This document shows, piece by piece, positions 35,535 through 43,039 of a stretch of 64,000 nucleotides of DNA; the stretch's first letter is position 1; each line of letters begins with the position of its first letter. Below the pieces are notes generated by a model, which ran no database searches, was not told the origin of the DNA, and was given only the letters and a program-made list of their open reading frames with translations. The position numbers were made by a program, and so were the translations under genes. The stretch is taken from the NCBI GenBank assembly GCA_000719105.1, contig JODX01000009.1, positions 62,001 through 126,000 on the forward strand. Reading direction: 5' to 3'. The stretch is from Streptomyces sclerotialus (GTDB lineage: Bacteria > Actinomycetota > Actinomycetes > Streptomycetales > Streptomycetaceae).

Positions 35535-35577
35535 TATTCGGGGCGTACGAAGCGCGTATTCGGGCGTACGAAGCGCG
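35535..35577. repeat. 21/22-bp tandem direct repeat upstream of the phosphotransferase gene
   Basis: TATTCGGGGCGTACGAAGCG (35535 onward) is followed directly by a second copy starting at 35557 that lacks one G. Both end in CGCG. The location, 42 bp upstream of the GTG start, suggests an operator; no regulator is adjacent. Confidence 0.8.
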
Positions 35578-35620
35578 CAATCGACAGATCCATGACTGCT
35601 GCAAACCCAGCAAACGGGAG

Positions 35621-35651
35621 AGCCCAGGTCAGATGCACTCTGACCTGGGCT
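35621..35651. terminator. Terminator downstream of tRNA-Thr
   Basis: AGCCCAGGTCAGA and its exact complement with a 5-nt loop, located just past the 3' end of the tRNA; a short T-run on the plus strand makes it potentially bidirectional. Confidence 0.8.
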
Positions 35652-35657
35652 TTTCCG

Positions 35658-35732
35658 AGCCCCCTGTCGGACTCGAACCGACGACCTGCTCATTACAAGT
35701 GAGCTGCTCTAGGCCATCTGAGCTAAGGAGGC
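35658..35732 (-). tRNA. tRNA-Thr (anticodon UGU)
   Basis: Read on the minus strand, the 75-nt gene folds as a cloverleaf: 7-bp acceptor stem GCCTCCT/AGGGGGC (one G-U), anticodon arm GCTCA-CTTGTAA-TGAGC with anticodon TGT, and T-arm GTCGGTTCGAGTCCGAC. CCA is not encoded. The UGU anticodon reads ACA, a rare threonine codon in this genome type. No integrated element is seen on either side of it. Confidence 0.97.
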
Positions 35733-36045
35733 ACCGCGCACGACAACGCCGTACGCGAAGGCTGTCCCACTGTACACAGCCCCCGTTTCTCCAGGCCACG
35801 AAGTTCCGCACTCACGCCACTCGCACCACCGGCTGTGACCAGCCGTACACCCACTCGCCGATCGGTCCGGCGTTCACGCCGTCGGCCGGCCGGGTTCGGG
35901 CCTCGTATGTCACGGCGCTGTGACGGTGGCGTCCGGATCGCGTGACCGCGTCGAACCGTCGGCGAAGTGGTCCGTCGTGCAGGTCGAGAACGCGGAACCG
36001 CGGCACCCGCCGCGAACCGCCGGCCGACCGAGAGGAACACCCGTC
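35733..36045. other. 313-bp interval between tRNA-Thr and the DUF4232 lipoprotein gene
   Basis: No gene is supported. It should contain the tRNA promoter (35733-35790) and the promoter of the lipoprotein gene; no further structure is seen. Confidence 0.6.
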
Positions 36046-36765
36046 ATGAACCGCCGCCTGCGCACCACCCTCGTCGTCTCCGCCGCCCTGAGCGCCGGAC
36101 TGCTCATGACCGCCTGCGGAGGCGGCAGCACCGGCGCCTCCGACTCGCCCTCCACGACCACCACGGCCGACACCGCTGCCACCGGCACGCCGACCCCCGC
36201 CGCCGACGCCGGTGCCACCGCCGGCAAGGACGACAGCACGGCGACCGGCTCGAAGGCCGACAGCGGCAGCGGGGCCGGGACCGGGACCGGGGCCAAGACC
36301 GGCAGCGGGGCCGGATCGTCCGACGGCGCCACGACCACCGCCGCCGCCGACAAGACCGGATACGGCCAGGGCTGCGGCACCAACGACCTGTCGTGGTCCG
36401 CCAAGTCCATGACCCAGGCCGGCGGTTACTACCAGATCAGCGTCAAGGCCAAGTCCGGCATCACCTGCGTACTGCCCGGCGGGCTGCCCGTCATCGCCTT
36501 CGGGTCCGGCGGCACCCAGGCCGGTCCCGCCGAGCAGGTCGCGGGCGAGGAGATCACCCTCAGCGGCGGCAGGACGGTGTACGCGGGGGTCAGCCCGAAG
36601 ACCACCAACAGCGACGCCGGCGTGGAGTACGGCACGGTCATCGTCTCCGTCAGCGAGAACGACCCGAACCCCGTCTCCCTGAAGATCGGCAACGTCGTCG
36701 TCGACAAGCCCGTCGTGACCAACTGGCACACCGACCCGGCCGACGCCGTTCCGTTCACCTCCTGA
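36046..36765 (+). CDS. DUF4232 domain lipoprotein
   Basis: The 239-aa protein has a lipoprotein signal ('VVSAALSAGLLMTAC'), a low-complexity Ser/Thr/Ala/Gly linker (about 27-105), and a C-terminal domain with 'AGGYYQISVKAKSGITCVLP' and 'VYAGVSPKTTNSDAGVEYGT', matching DUF4232, a secreted actinobacterial beta-sandwich of unknown function. ATG 36046 has AGAGGAA upstream. Three 8-bp repeats and a truncated ABC permease gene follow. Confidence 0.85.
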   Translation: MNRRLRTTLVVSAALSAGLLMTACGGGSTGASDSPSTTTTADTAATGTPTPAADAGATAGKDDSTATGSKADSGSGAGTGTGAKTGSGAGSSDGATTTAAADKTGYGQGCGTNDLSWSAKSMTQAGGYYQISVKAKSGITCVLPGGLPVIAFGSGGTQAGPAEQVAGEEITLSGGRTVYAGVSPKTTNSDAGVEYGTVIVSVSENDPNPVSLKIGNVVVDKPVVTNWHTDPADAVPFTS

Positions 36766-36766
36766 A

Positions 36767-36790
36767 CCGGAGAGCCGGAGAGCCGGAGAG
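36767..36790. repeat. Three perfect 8-bp tandem repeats (CCGGAGAG)
   Basis: Located between the lipoprotein stop and the permease remnant, just after the TGA; a fourth unit is degenerate. Confidence 0.9.
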
Positions 36791-36814
36791 CCGGGAAGCG
36801 GACAGGGAGCAGCA

Positions 36815-37318
36815 GTGAGTGACGGCAGGCACGCCGGGGTACCGGCGATCGAGGCGTACGGCCTCACCCTGATCACCGTCGTCGGCGGCGTGGCGATCGG
36901 TGTGGCGCTGCGCCGCACCCTGGCGGCCATGGTCGTCACCTTCGGTTTCGCCGTCGTCGTCCAGCTCGTCCGGCGGTACTTCCGGCTGAGCCTGGGCGAC
37001 CCGGTCGTCCTCACCACCCATCAGGGTGTCCTCGCCGAGGACTCCTTCCCGCAACCGCCCCCGGCCGCCCACCAGATCGACCAGTCCTACCTGACCGGCA
37101 CCGGGGACCTGGTGGGCTGGAGCACCTGCGTGGACGCGGCGGACGAACAGGCCCGGGTGGTCTGCCTGCGCGAGGCGGACGTCGTGGGCTGGGGCGTGGA
37201 GTACCTGCCGATCTCCCGGATGAGCGGCATGCAGTGGCTCGGCGCGGGCATCCTGCCGGCCCTGGCCGCCGCGCTGACGGTGTGCGTGTTCGTGTGGGGC
37301 CGCAAGCGACTCGTCTGA
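36815..37318 (+). pseudogene. Remnant of an ABC-2 type permease (C-terminal part)
   Basis: The 167-aa open frame starts at a GTG and contains 'YGLTLITVVGGVAIGVALRR', 'TLAAMVVTFGFAVVVQLVRR', an extracytoplasmic loop, and a last helix 'LGAGILPALAAALTVCVFVW' followed by 'GRKRLV'. This order (two helices, polar loop with a Cys pair, final helix, basic end) is the C-terminal third of streptomycete ABC-2 permeases of about 300-350 aa. The N-terminal helices and an ATPase gene are missing. It may be a decayed permease or a reduced membrane protein that is still translated. Confidence 0.55.
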
Positions 37319-37332
37319 CGGCCCTCCACCCG

Positions 37333-37364
37333 CCGCCCTGCGCCTGCACTCAGGCGCAGGGCGG
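37333..37364. terminator. Perfect 14-bp hairpin terminator
   Basis: CCGCCCTGCGCCTG and its complement with a 4-nt loop, 14 nt after the permease remnant stop. Confidence 0.8.
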
Positions 37365-37912
37365 GTCCACATCACCGCGGCTCGCCGGCCGGCGCCCGGT
37401 GGACTCACGCCTCCGCCCGGACCACCGTCGGCACCGATCGGCCACGGCCGCCGTCCAGGCTCGGCGGCCCACACCCGGCGGCCCACACCCGGCGGCTCGA
37501 CTCCGCGGCCGACGCCCGCTCCCGGCCCGCTTCCCCTCGCGCTTCCCCCCTCCCCGCCCGCGCTTCCCCTCGCGCATCCCTTCGCGTTTCCCGCCCGGCC
37601 GTCCCAACCTGTTCTCGTTTCCGCAGGTCAGAGCTGGTTCCAGCGTCCCAGCCGTCCCGGATGACCGCTGAACGCCACAGGTGGGACGAAACATGGCCCA
37701 GGCTGGAGCCATCGAAGTCGCCGCCCCGCCGACAGTGTGCCGGGGCCGTGCCCGACTCCGCCCTCTTCTTCCTCTCCTCCCGCCCCGCACGCCGGGCGGG
37801 TGGAGAAAGCTCACGCCACCATGCACGAAATACACCGACATATCGCCTGAAAGCCGCGGATCCGTCAGACGGCGCCCGCCAGCAGGCGCCCATCACACAG
37901 GGGGAAAGACAC
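37365..37912. other. 548-bp gene-free interval upstream of the ECF sigma factor, with short repeats
   Basis: No gene is supported. It contains two and a half copies of a 14-bp tandem repeat (CGGCGGCCCACACC, 37462-37496) and a strand-asymmetric pyrimidine-rich block with recurring CGCTTCCCC/CGCATCCC units (37534-37606). The sigma factor promoter probably lies in the AT-richer stretch near 37815-37860. Confidence 0.7.
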
Positions 37913-38497
37913 ATGAGCGACGAGCAGACGGCCGTACGGACCGCACGCACCGTACCGGCCGGCGACGGGAGTGCCGGACAGGCCGCGGCCGACGAGGCGG
38001 AACGATTCGTCCGTGATCTCTACGCCGAGCACGGGCAGGCACTGCTGACCTACGCGGCCCGCCAGCTGGACAACGACTGGCACCGCGCCCAGGACCTGGT
38101 CCAGGAAGCAGCCGTACGGGCCTGGCGGCACAGCGGCTCACTGGCCCTCACCCCGTCGGGAACACGCCCCTGGCTGTTCCGGGTCGTCAAGAACCTGGTG
38201 ATCGACGATCACCGCGCACGGGCGGTGCGCCCTCGCGTCCCCCGACAACTGGACGACGTGGACATCACCGTCGGCGACAGCACGGACCGGCTGCTCACCG
38301 CACACATCGTCACCGAGGCGCTGGCCGACCTCACGCCCCAGCAGCGCCGGATCCTGCGCGAGATGTACTTCAACGGCCACAGCGTCGGCTACGTCTCCGA
38401 GCTCCTCGGCATCCCGCCCGGCACCGTGAAGTCCCGCACCTACTACGCGATGCGCGCCCTCAAGCGGGCCCTGACCGCCCGCGGCGTCCTGGAGTGA
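37913..38497 (+). CDS. ECF sigma-70 family RNA polymerase sigma factor
   Basis: The 194-aa protein has sigma region 2 ('FVRDLYAEHGQALLTYAARQ', 'RAQDLVQEAAVRAWRHSGSL', 'WLFRVVKNLVIDDHRARAVR') and region 4 ('LTPQQRRILREMYFNGHSVG', 'ELLGIPPGTVKSRTYYAMRA'). It resembles the SigL/SigK-like streptomycete ECF factors. No anti-sigma gene is adjacent, so activation is likely transcriptional or by an unlinked partner. ATG 37913 follows GGGGGAAAGA. The gene after it is a damaged small membrane gene on the other strand. Confidence 0.92.
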   Translation: MSDEQTAVRTARTVPAGDGSAGQAAADEAERFVRDLYAEHGQALLTYAARQLDNDWHRAQDLVQEAAVRAWRHSGSLALTPSGTRPWLFRVVKNLVIDDHRARAVRPRVPRQLDDVDITVGDSTDRLLTAHIVTEALADLTPQQRRILREMYFNGHSVGYVSELLGIPPGTVKSRTYYAMRALKRALTARGVLE

Positions 38498-38526
38498 GAC
38501 AGCGGGTGCCCGCAAGGCGGGCGTTG

Positions 38527-38788
38527 TCAGGACCGGGTGCTCGGGGCGTCGGCCGGGCGGGAGGCGACCGGTTCGGCGCCGGCACGGCCGCCCTCGCCGT
38601 TCCGCTTGCGCAGCCGGTGGTGGAGGGGGGCGACGAGGACGGCGACGAGCATGCCGCAGGCTGTCTGGAAGGCCCAGCGCAGCCAGCCGCCAGGGACCGG
38701 ACCAGCGGCCACTGGCGGTGGCGGTGGCGGTGGCGCCGAGGGCGATGACGATGACGACGGCCATGAGCGCGGTGAGGCTGGTGTGCAT
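38527..38788 (-). pseudogene. Small two-helix membrane protein gene interrupted by a frameshift
   Basis: From ATG 38788 the frame encodes a clear transmembrane start, 'MHTSLTALMAVVIVIALGAT'. After a (GCCACC) run at about 38710-38730 the next frame encodes a second helix, 'GGWLRWAFQTACGMLVAVLV' followed by 'APLHHRLRKRN', ending at TGA 38527. Joining the two gives a plausible protein of about 86 aa with two helices and a basic tail. The single-base shift could be decay, slippage at the repeat, or a sequencing error. Confidence 0.55.
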
Positions 38789-39184
38789 GAGACTGCTTTC
38801 CGCCCAGGTACGGGCTGCTGGTCGAAGAGCGACGAACGGGCGGGTCCCGTGCCCTCCGTTCCCGGCACGGCCCGGGAACGGGCCGACATGACCTCTCCCG
38901 TGGTGCCCTGCACCAGTGGTAACGGCCGGTACGCGTGGCCGGTTCGGTGCCCTCGCACCATGTCCCGAGGCCGGTCCGCCGGGCACGGCTCACCGTGGCG
39001 GGCCTCCCCGGCTGCCGGCAGCCGGCAGCCGGCCCGGACGGTTCCGCCCGGCGGACGACCGGGGCGGGTGGCCGCGTGTCCCCTCTCGTACGCGGTGAAC
39101 CGGGGCCGCCGGGCCGACGTTGTTCCGTACGAAGAAACCCGCCGGTGCGGACACCGAACCACCACTTCTCTCTTCAGGGGCGTC
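38789..39184. other. 396-bp interval upstream of the SGNH hydrolase gene
   Basis: No gene is supported on either strand. GCCGGCAGCCGGCAGCCGGC direct units occur near 39013. It is likely promoter DNA for the divergent small membrane gene and the hydrolase. Confidence 0.55.
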
Positions 39185-40069
39185 ATGACGCACAACGCAA
39201 GACACCTGTCCGGCAGGTACCGGGCCGCCGCGGTGACCGCCGTGGCCGGAGCGAGCCTGTTCTCCCTCACGACGCCGGCGCAGGCGGCCACGGACGGGCC
39301 GAACTACGTGGCCATGGGCGACTCCTACGCCTCGGGAGCCGGCCTCGCGGGGGTCAAGGACGCCGAGTGCGACCGCACCACGGGCAGCTACCCCTCGATC
39401 GTCGCCGGCACGTCCGCGGGCAAGAACCGGACCTTCAAGGACGTCACCTGCACCGGCGCCACCACCCGCAGCATCTGGAACGCACAGGGCTCCAAGCCGC
39501 CGCAGATCAACGCGCTGACCCCGAACACCAAGCTGGTCACCCTGACCATCGGGGGCAACGACGTCGGCTTCACCAACGTGCTCGCCACCTGCGCGCTGGT
39601 GAAGTCCTCGGACCCGGCCGGCAGCCCGTGCAAGAAGTACTTCACCACCGGCAAGGACGTGCTCGGTGAGCGCATCAACACGGTGGAGGGCCGCGTCCGC
39701 GACGTGATCACCGACATCCGGCGGCGCAGCCCCGACGCGAAGATCGTCGTGGTCGGATATCCCGCCCTCTTCCCCGACAACGGCGTGGGCTGCGCCGACG
39801 TGCCCTTCGCCGCGCAGGACTTCTCCTGGCTGCGCGACACCACGCTGAAGCTCAACCGCGCGCTGGCCCGCCGGGCGGCGGCCGGCGGCACCGGCGTCTC
39901 CTACGCGGACACCTACTCGCCCACCGTGGGCCACGACATGTGCCGGCCCCGCGACCGGCGCTTCATCGAGTCCCTGTCACCGGCCGCGAACTCCATGGCG
40001 GCCCACCCCAACTGGATGGGCCAGTTCATGATGGCCTCGGCGACCTACGACCAGATCCTCAAGCCGTAG
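39185..40069 (+). CDS. Secreted SGNH/GDSL esterase-lipase
   Basis: This 294-aa protein has a signal peptide ('AVTAVAGASLFSLTTPAQAA'), block I 'YVAMGDSYASGAGLAG' with the nucleophile Ser, block III 'LTIGGNDVGFTNVLATCALV' with the oxyanion Gly/Asn, and block V in 'AAHPNWMGQFMM' with the catalytic His. Six Cys residues could form three disulphides, as in Streptomyces lipases. It should hydrolyse acyl esters outside the cell. ATG 39185 has AGGGGCG upstream. Confidence 0.93.
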   Translation: MTHNARHLSGRYRAAAVTAVAGASLFSLTTPAQAATDGPNYVAMGDSYASGAGLAGVKDAECDRTTGSYPSIVAGTSAGKNRTFKDVTCTGATTRSIWNAQGSKPPQINALTPNTKLVTLTIGGNDVGFTNVLATCALVKSSDPAGSPCKKYFTTGKDVLGERINTVEGRVRDVITDIRRRSPDAKIVVVGYPALFPDNGVGCADVPFAAQDFSWLRDTTLKLNRALARRAAAGGTGVSYADTYSPTVGHDMCRPRDRRFIESLSPAANSMAAHPNWMGQFMMASATYDQILKP

Positions 40070-40146
40070 GCACCGCATCCTCCGGCCGTGAGCGCGCAGG
40101 GCCAGGAATTTCGACAAAGTTCACAGCCACCGACCTACTGACAGAT

Positions 40147-40185
40147 CAGGTGAACGCCAGGTACGGTCCTGAGCCAGTTCACCTG
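40147..40185. promoter_or_regulatory. 9-bp inverted repeat in the msiK promoter region
   Basis: CAGGTGAAC (40147-40155) and GTTCACCTG (40177-40185) are perfect complements separated by 21 nt, directly adjacent to the dre-like site. The spacing suits a regulator dimer pair or looping; no protein can be named. Confidence 0.4.
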
Positions 40186-40201
40186 CGTGGACTACACCAC
40201 A
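40186..40201. promoter_or_regulatory. dre-like DasR site upstream of msiK
   Basis: CGTGGACTACACCACA matches about 12 of 16 dre positions; the central CTAG is degraded to CTAC. It lies 79 bp upstream of msiK. MsiK serves chitobiose uptake, which DasR controls; binding here is inferred. Confidence 0.4.
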
Positions 40202-40280
40202 ACGGAACACCCCGTAGTGGCACCACCTTCCACAACGGATCGTCCGGCACGTTCCTGCCGGTAGAAGGGGGCCCATCACC

Positions 40281-41417
40281 ATGGCCACAGTTACGTTCGA
40301 CAAGGCGACCCGCATCTACCCGGGTTCCGAGAAGCCCGCCGTCGACGCGCTCGAGATCGCGATCGAGGACGGCGAGTTCCTCGTTCTGGTCGGCCCGTCG
40401 GGTTGCGGCAAGTCCACCTCCCTCCGGATGCTCGCCGGGCTCGAGGACGTCAACGGCGGCGCCATCCGCATCGGTGAGCGCGACGTCACGCACCTGCCGC
40501 CCAAGGACCGGGACATCGCCATGGTGTTCCAGAACTACGCGCTCTACCCGCACATGACGGTCGCGGACAACATGGGCTTCGCGCTCAAGATCGCGGGCGT
40601 CAACAAGGCGGAGATCCGCAAGAAGGTCGAGGAGGCCGCGAAGATCCTCGACCTGACCGAGTACCTGGACCGCAAGCCGAAGGCCCTCTCCGGTGGTCAG
40701 CGGCAGCGTGTCGCGATGGGCCGCGCCATCGTGCGTGAGCCGCAGGTGTTCCTCATGGACGAGCCGCTGTCCAACCTGGACGCCAAGCTCCGTGTCTCGA
40801 CCCGTACGCAGATCGCGTCGCTCCAGCGCCGCCTCGGCATCACCACCGTGTACGTCACCCATGACCAGGTCGAGGCCATGACCATGGGCGACCGGGTGGC
40901 CGTGCTGAAGGACGGCCTGCTCCAGCAGGTCGACTCGCCGCGCAACATGTACGACCGCCCGGCGAACCTCTTCGTCGCCGGCTTCATCGGCTCCCCGGCC
41001 ATGAACCTGGTCGAGGTGCCGATCACCGACGGCGGCATCAAGTTCGGCAACAGCGTGGTGCCGGTCAGCCGCGAGGCGCTGCAGGCCGCCGCCGACAAGG
41101 GCGACCGCACCGTCACGGTCGGCGTCCGCCCCGAGCACTTCGAGGTGGTCGAGCTCGGCGGTGCCGCCGCCGCGTCCCTGTCGAAGGACTCCGCAGACGC
41201 CCCGGCCGGCCTCGAGGTCTCCGTCAACGTCGTGGAGGAGACCGGCGCCGACGGCTACGTCTTCGGCTCCGTCCAGGTCGGTGGCGAGAGCAAGGACCTG
41301 GTCGTCCGCGTCAGCAGCCGTTCGGTCCCCGAGAAGGGCTCCACGCTGCACGTCGTGCCGCGGCCGGGCGAGACCCACGTGTTCTCGACCTCCACCGGTG
41401 AGCGTCTCTCCGACTGA
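40281..41417 (+). CDS. msiK: Multiple-sugar-import ABC ATPase MsiK
   Basis: The 378-aa protein has Walker A 'VGPSGCGKSTSLRML', Q-loop 'MVFQNYALYPHMTVADN', ABC signature 'LSGGQRQRVAMGRAIV', Walker B 'VFLMDEPLSNLDAKLR' and the H-loop 'VYVTHDQVEAMTMGD', followed by a C-terminal OB/TOBE regulatory domain (about 240-378). In Streptomyces MsiK energises several sugar importers (cellobiose, maltose, chitobiose) whose operons lack their own ATPase. It stands alone here, with a dre-like site upstream and a strong terminator, consistent with that shared role. Confidence 0.95.
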   Translation: MATVTFDKATRIYPGSEKPAVDALEIAIEDGEFLVLVGPSGCGKSTSLRMLAGLEDVNGGAIRIGERDVTHLPPKDRDIAMVFQNYALYPHMTVADNMGFALKIAGVNKAEIRKKVEEAAKILDLTEYLDRKPKALSGGQRQRVAMGRAIVREPQVFLMDEPLSNLDAKLRVSTRTQIASLQRRLGITTVYVTHDQVEAMTMGDRVAVLKDGLLQQVDSPRNMYDRPANLFVAGFIGSPAMNLVEVPITDGGIKFGNSVVPVSREALQAAADKGDRTVTVGVRPEHFEVVELGGAAAASLSKDSADAPAGLEVSVNVVEETGADGYVFGSVQVGGESKDLVVRVSSRSVPEKGSTLHVVPRPGETHVFSTSTGERLSD

Positions 41418-41460
41418 TCCGGGCCCGGGCGGACCGCCCGGGAGAAATCACCCAGGTTGA

Positions 41461-41498
41461 CGAAGAGGGCCCCGCAGACCACTGCGGGGCCCTCTTCG
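41461..41498. terminator. Perfect 17-bp hairpin terminator after msiK
   Basis: CGAAGAGGGCCCCGCAG and its exact complement with loop ACCA, 43 nt past the stop. Confidence 0.9.
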
Positions 41499-41623
41499 CT
41501 GCGCCCGGATACCCCGGCGAAACAGGTGTTTTCGAGCTCTGTGCGTCAACCGGTTACCCCAAAACGCGTGGGGCGACATCCCCCGAACCGGTGACCAAAT
41601 GTCGCCATATCACTACCCCGCGC

Positions 41624-41629
41624 TACTCT
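41624..41629 (+). promoter_or_regulatory. -10-like hexamer for a leaderless transcript
   Basis: TACTCT ends 7 nt before GTG 41637, which has no Shine-Dalgarno sequence. A -35 box is not clear. Confidence 0.35.
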
Positions 41630-41636
41630 CACTCGC

Positions 41637-42101
41637 GTGAAGCACACCACTACCCCACGGACCCGGCGCGGCCCGGGCCCCGCCCGCCTGATCGGCCGCT
41701 CCCTCGCCTTCGTCCTGCCCGTCGTCCTGGTGCTGTCCGGGACGCTGGCGGTCACCCGAGTCAACTGGTCGGGGGACTCCTCGGACTCGGTACTCACGGC
41801 CGCCGAGGCCGTTCCCGCCTCCGGACCGGACACCACCGGATCCACCAGGTCCCGCGCCCCCCACGAAGTGCTGCGCGACGAACTGCTGCTGGAGCTCCAG
41901 GAACAGGACCCCGAGGCCGCCCTCACCCACCTCCAGCGTGCGGTGAACGGACGCCCCTCGCTGGCGCGCCACTGCGCCTCGATCGCCCGCGCCCTGGGCC
42001 GTGCCGCCGTCAAGGTCTACGGCCCGTCCCGCGCCCAGTCCTACTCCCGCCCCGTCTGCGACACGTCCTTCGCGTCGGGCGTGGCGGCACAGTACGGCTG
42101 A
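41637..42101 (+). CDS. Hypothetical membrane-anchored or secreted protein
   Basis: The 154-aa protein is not recognised. A basic N-terminus (residues 1-20) precedes one hydrophobic segment ('SLAFVLPVVLVLSGTLAVTR', about 22-41), then a Ser/Pro linker and a C-terminal domain with 'RHCASIARALGRAAVKVYGP' and a second Cys near the end, which could form a disulphide outside the cell. The N-in/C-out orientation is inferred from charge. Its GTG start appears leaderless. Confidence 0.7.
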   Translation: MKHTTTPRTRRGPGPARLIGRSLAFVLPVVLVLSGTLAVTRVNWSGDSSDSVLTAAEAVPASGPDTTGSTRSRAPHEVLRDELLLELQEQDPEAALTHLQRAVNGRPSLARHCASIARALGRAAVKVYGPSRAQSYSRPVCDTSFASGVAAQYG

Positions 42102-42187
42102 CCGCCCTTCCTCTCCCCCGCAGCCGTCGAGGCACCGATCCCAAGGGCAGTGCTCCCGCGAACGGGGCGCCACGTACAGTTCCGGTC

Positions 42188-42919
42188 ATGACCGATCCGA
42201 ACGCCGCGTCGCGCCCCGTTCAAGCCGTCGTCCTGGCAGGTGGCCAGGGCTCGCGGCTGCGCCCGTACACCGACGACCGGCCCAAGCCCATGGTCGAGAT
42301 CCCCGGCACGGGCACCCCGATCATCGGCCATCAGCTCGCCTGGCTCGCCGAGGAGGGCGTGACCGACGTCGTCATCTCCTGCGGCCATCTCGCCGACGTC
42401 CTGCAGAAGTGGCTGGACACGGCCGACCTCCCCGTCCGCGTCACCACCGTCGTCGAGACGGAGCCCCTGGGCCGCGGCGGCGGCCTCAGGTACGCGGCCG
42501 GCCACCTGCCCCACCCGGACCGGCCCTGGTACGCGACGAACGGCGACATCTGGACCCGGTTCTCGCTCCGCGACATGGCGGACTTCCACACCGGCCGCGA
42601 CGCCCTCGCCACGCTCGCCCTCGCCCGCCCGCGCATCCCGTGGGGCGCCGTGCAGACGGACGGCTTCGGGCACGTCACGGACTTCATCGAGGCCCCGCCG
42701 ACGACGTACGAGGTCAACGCGGGCGTCTATGTCTTCTCCCCCGAGCTCACCGCCCTGCTGCCGGAGCGCGGCGACCACGAGCGGAGCACGTTCCCGCGGC
42801 TCGCCAGGGAACGGCGGCTGGCGGGCTTCCCGATCCCGCAGGGCGCGTACTGGCGTGCCATCGACACGGCGAAGGACCTGACGGAGGCGGCGAAGGAGCT
42901 GGCGGCGCTGGGACGTTGA
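42188..42919 (+). CDS. Sugar-phosphate nucleotidyltransferase
   Basis: The 243-aa protein has the NTP-transferase start 'VQAVVLAGGQGSRLRPYTDD', then 'RPKPMVEIPGTGTPIIGHQL', 'ETEPLGRGGGLRYAA' and 'WYATNGDIWTRF'. It lacks the left-handed beta-helix of larger GDP-mannose pyrophosphorylases, so it is a minimal GlmU/RmlA-like enzyme making an NDP-sugar from a sugar 1-phosphate. No glycosyltransferase is adjacent. ATG 42188; a very stable terminator follows. Confidence 0.88.
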   Translation: MTDPNAASRPVQAVVLAGGQGSRLRPYTDDRPKPMVEIPGTGTPIIGHQLAWLAEEGVTDVVISCGHLADVLQKWLDTADLPVRVTTVVETEPLGRGGGLRYAAGHLPHPDRPWYATNGDIWTRFSLRDMADFHTGRDALATLALARPRIPWGAVQTDGFGHVTDFIEAPPTTYEVNAGVYVFSPELTALLPERGDHERSTFPRLARERRLAGFPIPQGAYWRAIDTAKDLTEAAKELAALGR

Positions 42920-42938
42920 GCGTCCCGCCGTCCCGGCA

Positions 42939-42983
42939 AGGGAGACGGGCCCCGCGCAGGTGCTGCGCGGGGCCCGTCTCCCT
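42939..42983. terminator. Perfect 21-bp hairpin terminator between convergent genes
   Basis: The stem AGGGAGACGGGCCCCGCGCA(G) pairs perfectly with its complement around a 3-nt loop; it can serve both the nucleotidyltransferase gene and the convergent DoxX gene. Confidence 0.92.
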
Positions 42984-43039
42984 ATACCCGTCCACTGCCG
43001 TGACCGCCTACCGCCGTACCGTACGGCCGGCGGCGGGGC

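Noticed and set aside
35658..35732. tRNA-Thr as an integration site for a mobile element
   Set aside because: No integrase gene, attachment-site repeat or foreign-looking block is seen on either side within the window.
41591..42187. Upstream extension of the nucleotidyltransferase frame to 41591
   Set aside because: It overlaps the membrane protein gene in another frame; the family's conserved N-terminus starts shortly after ATG 42188.
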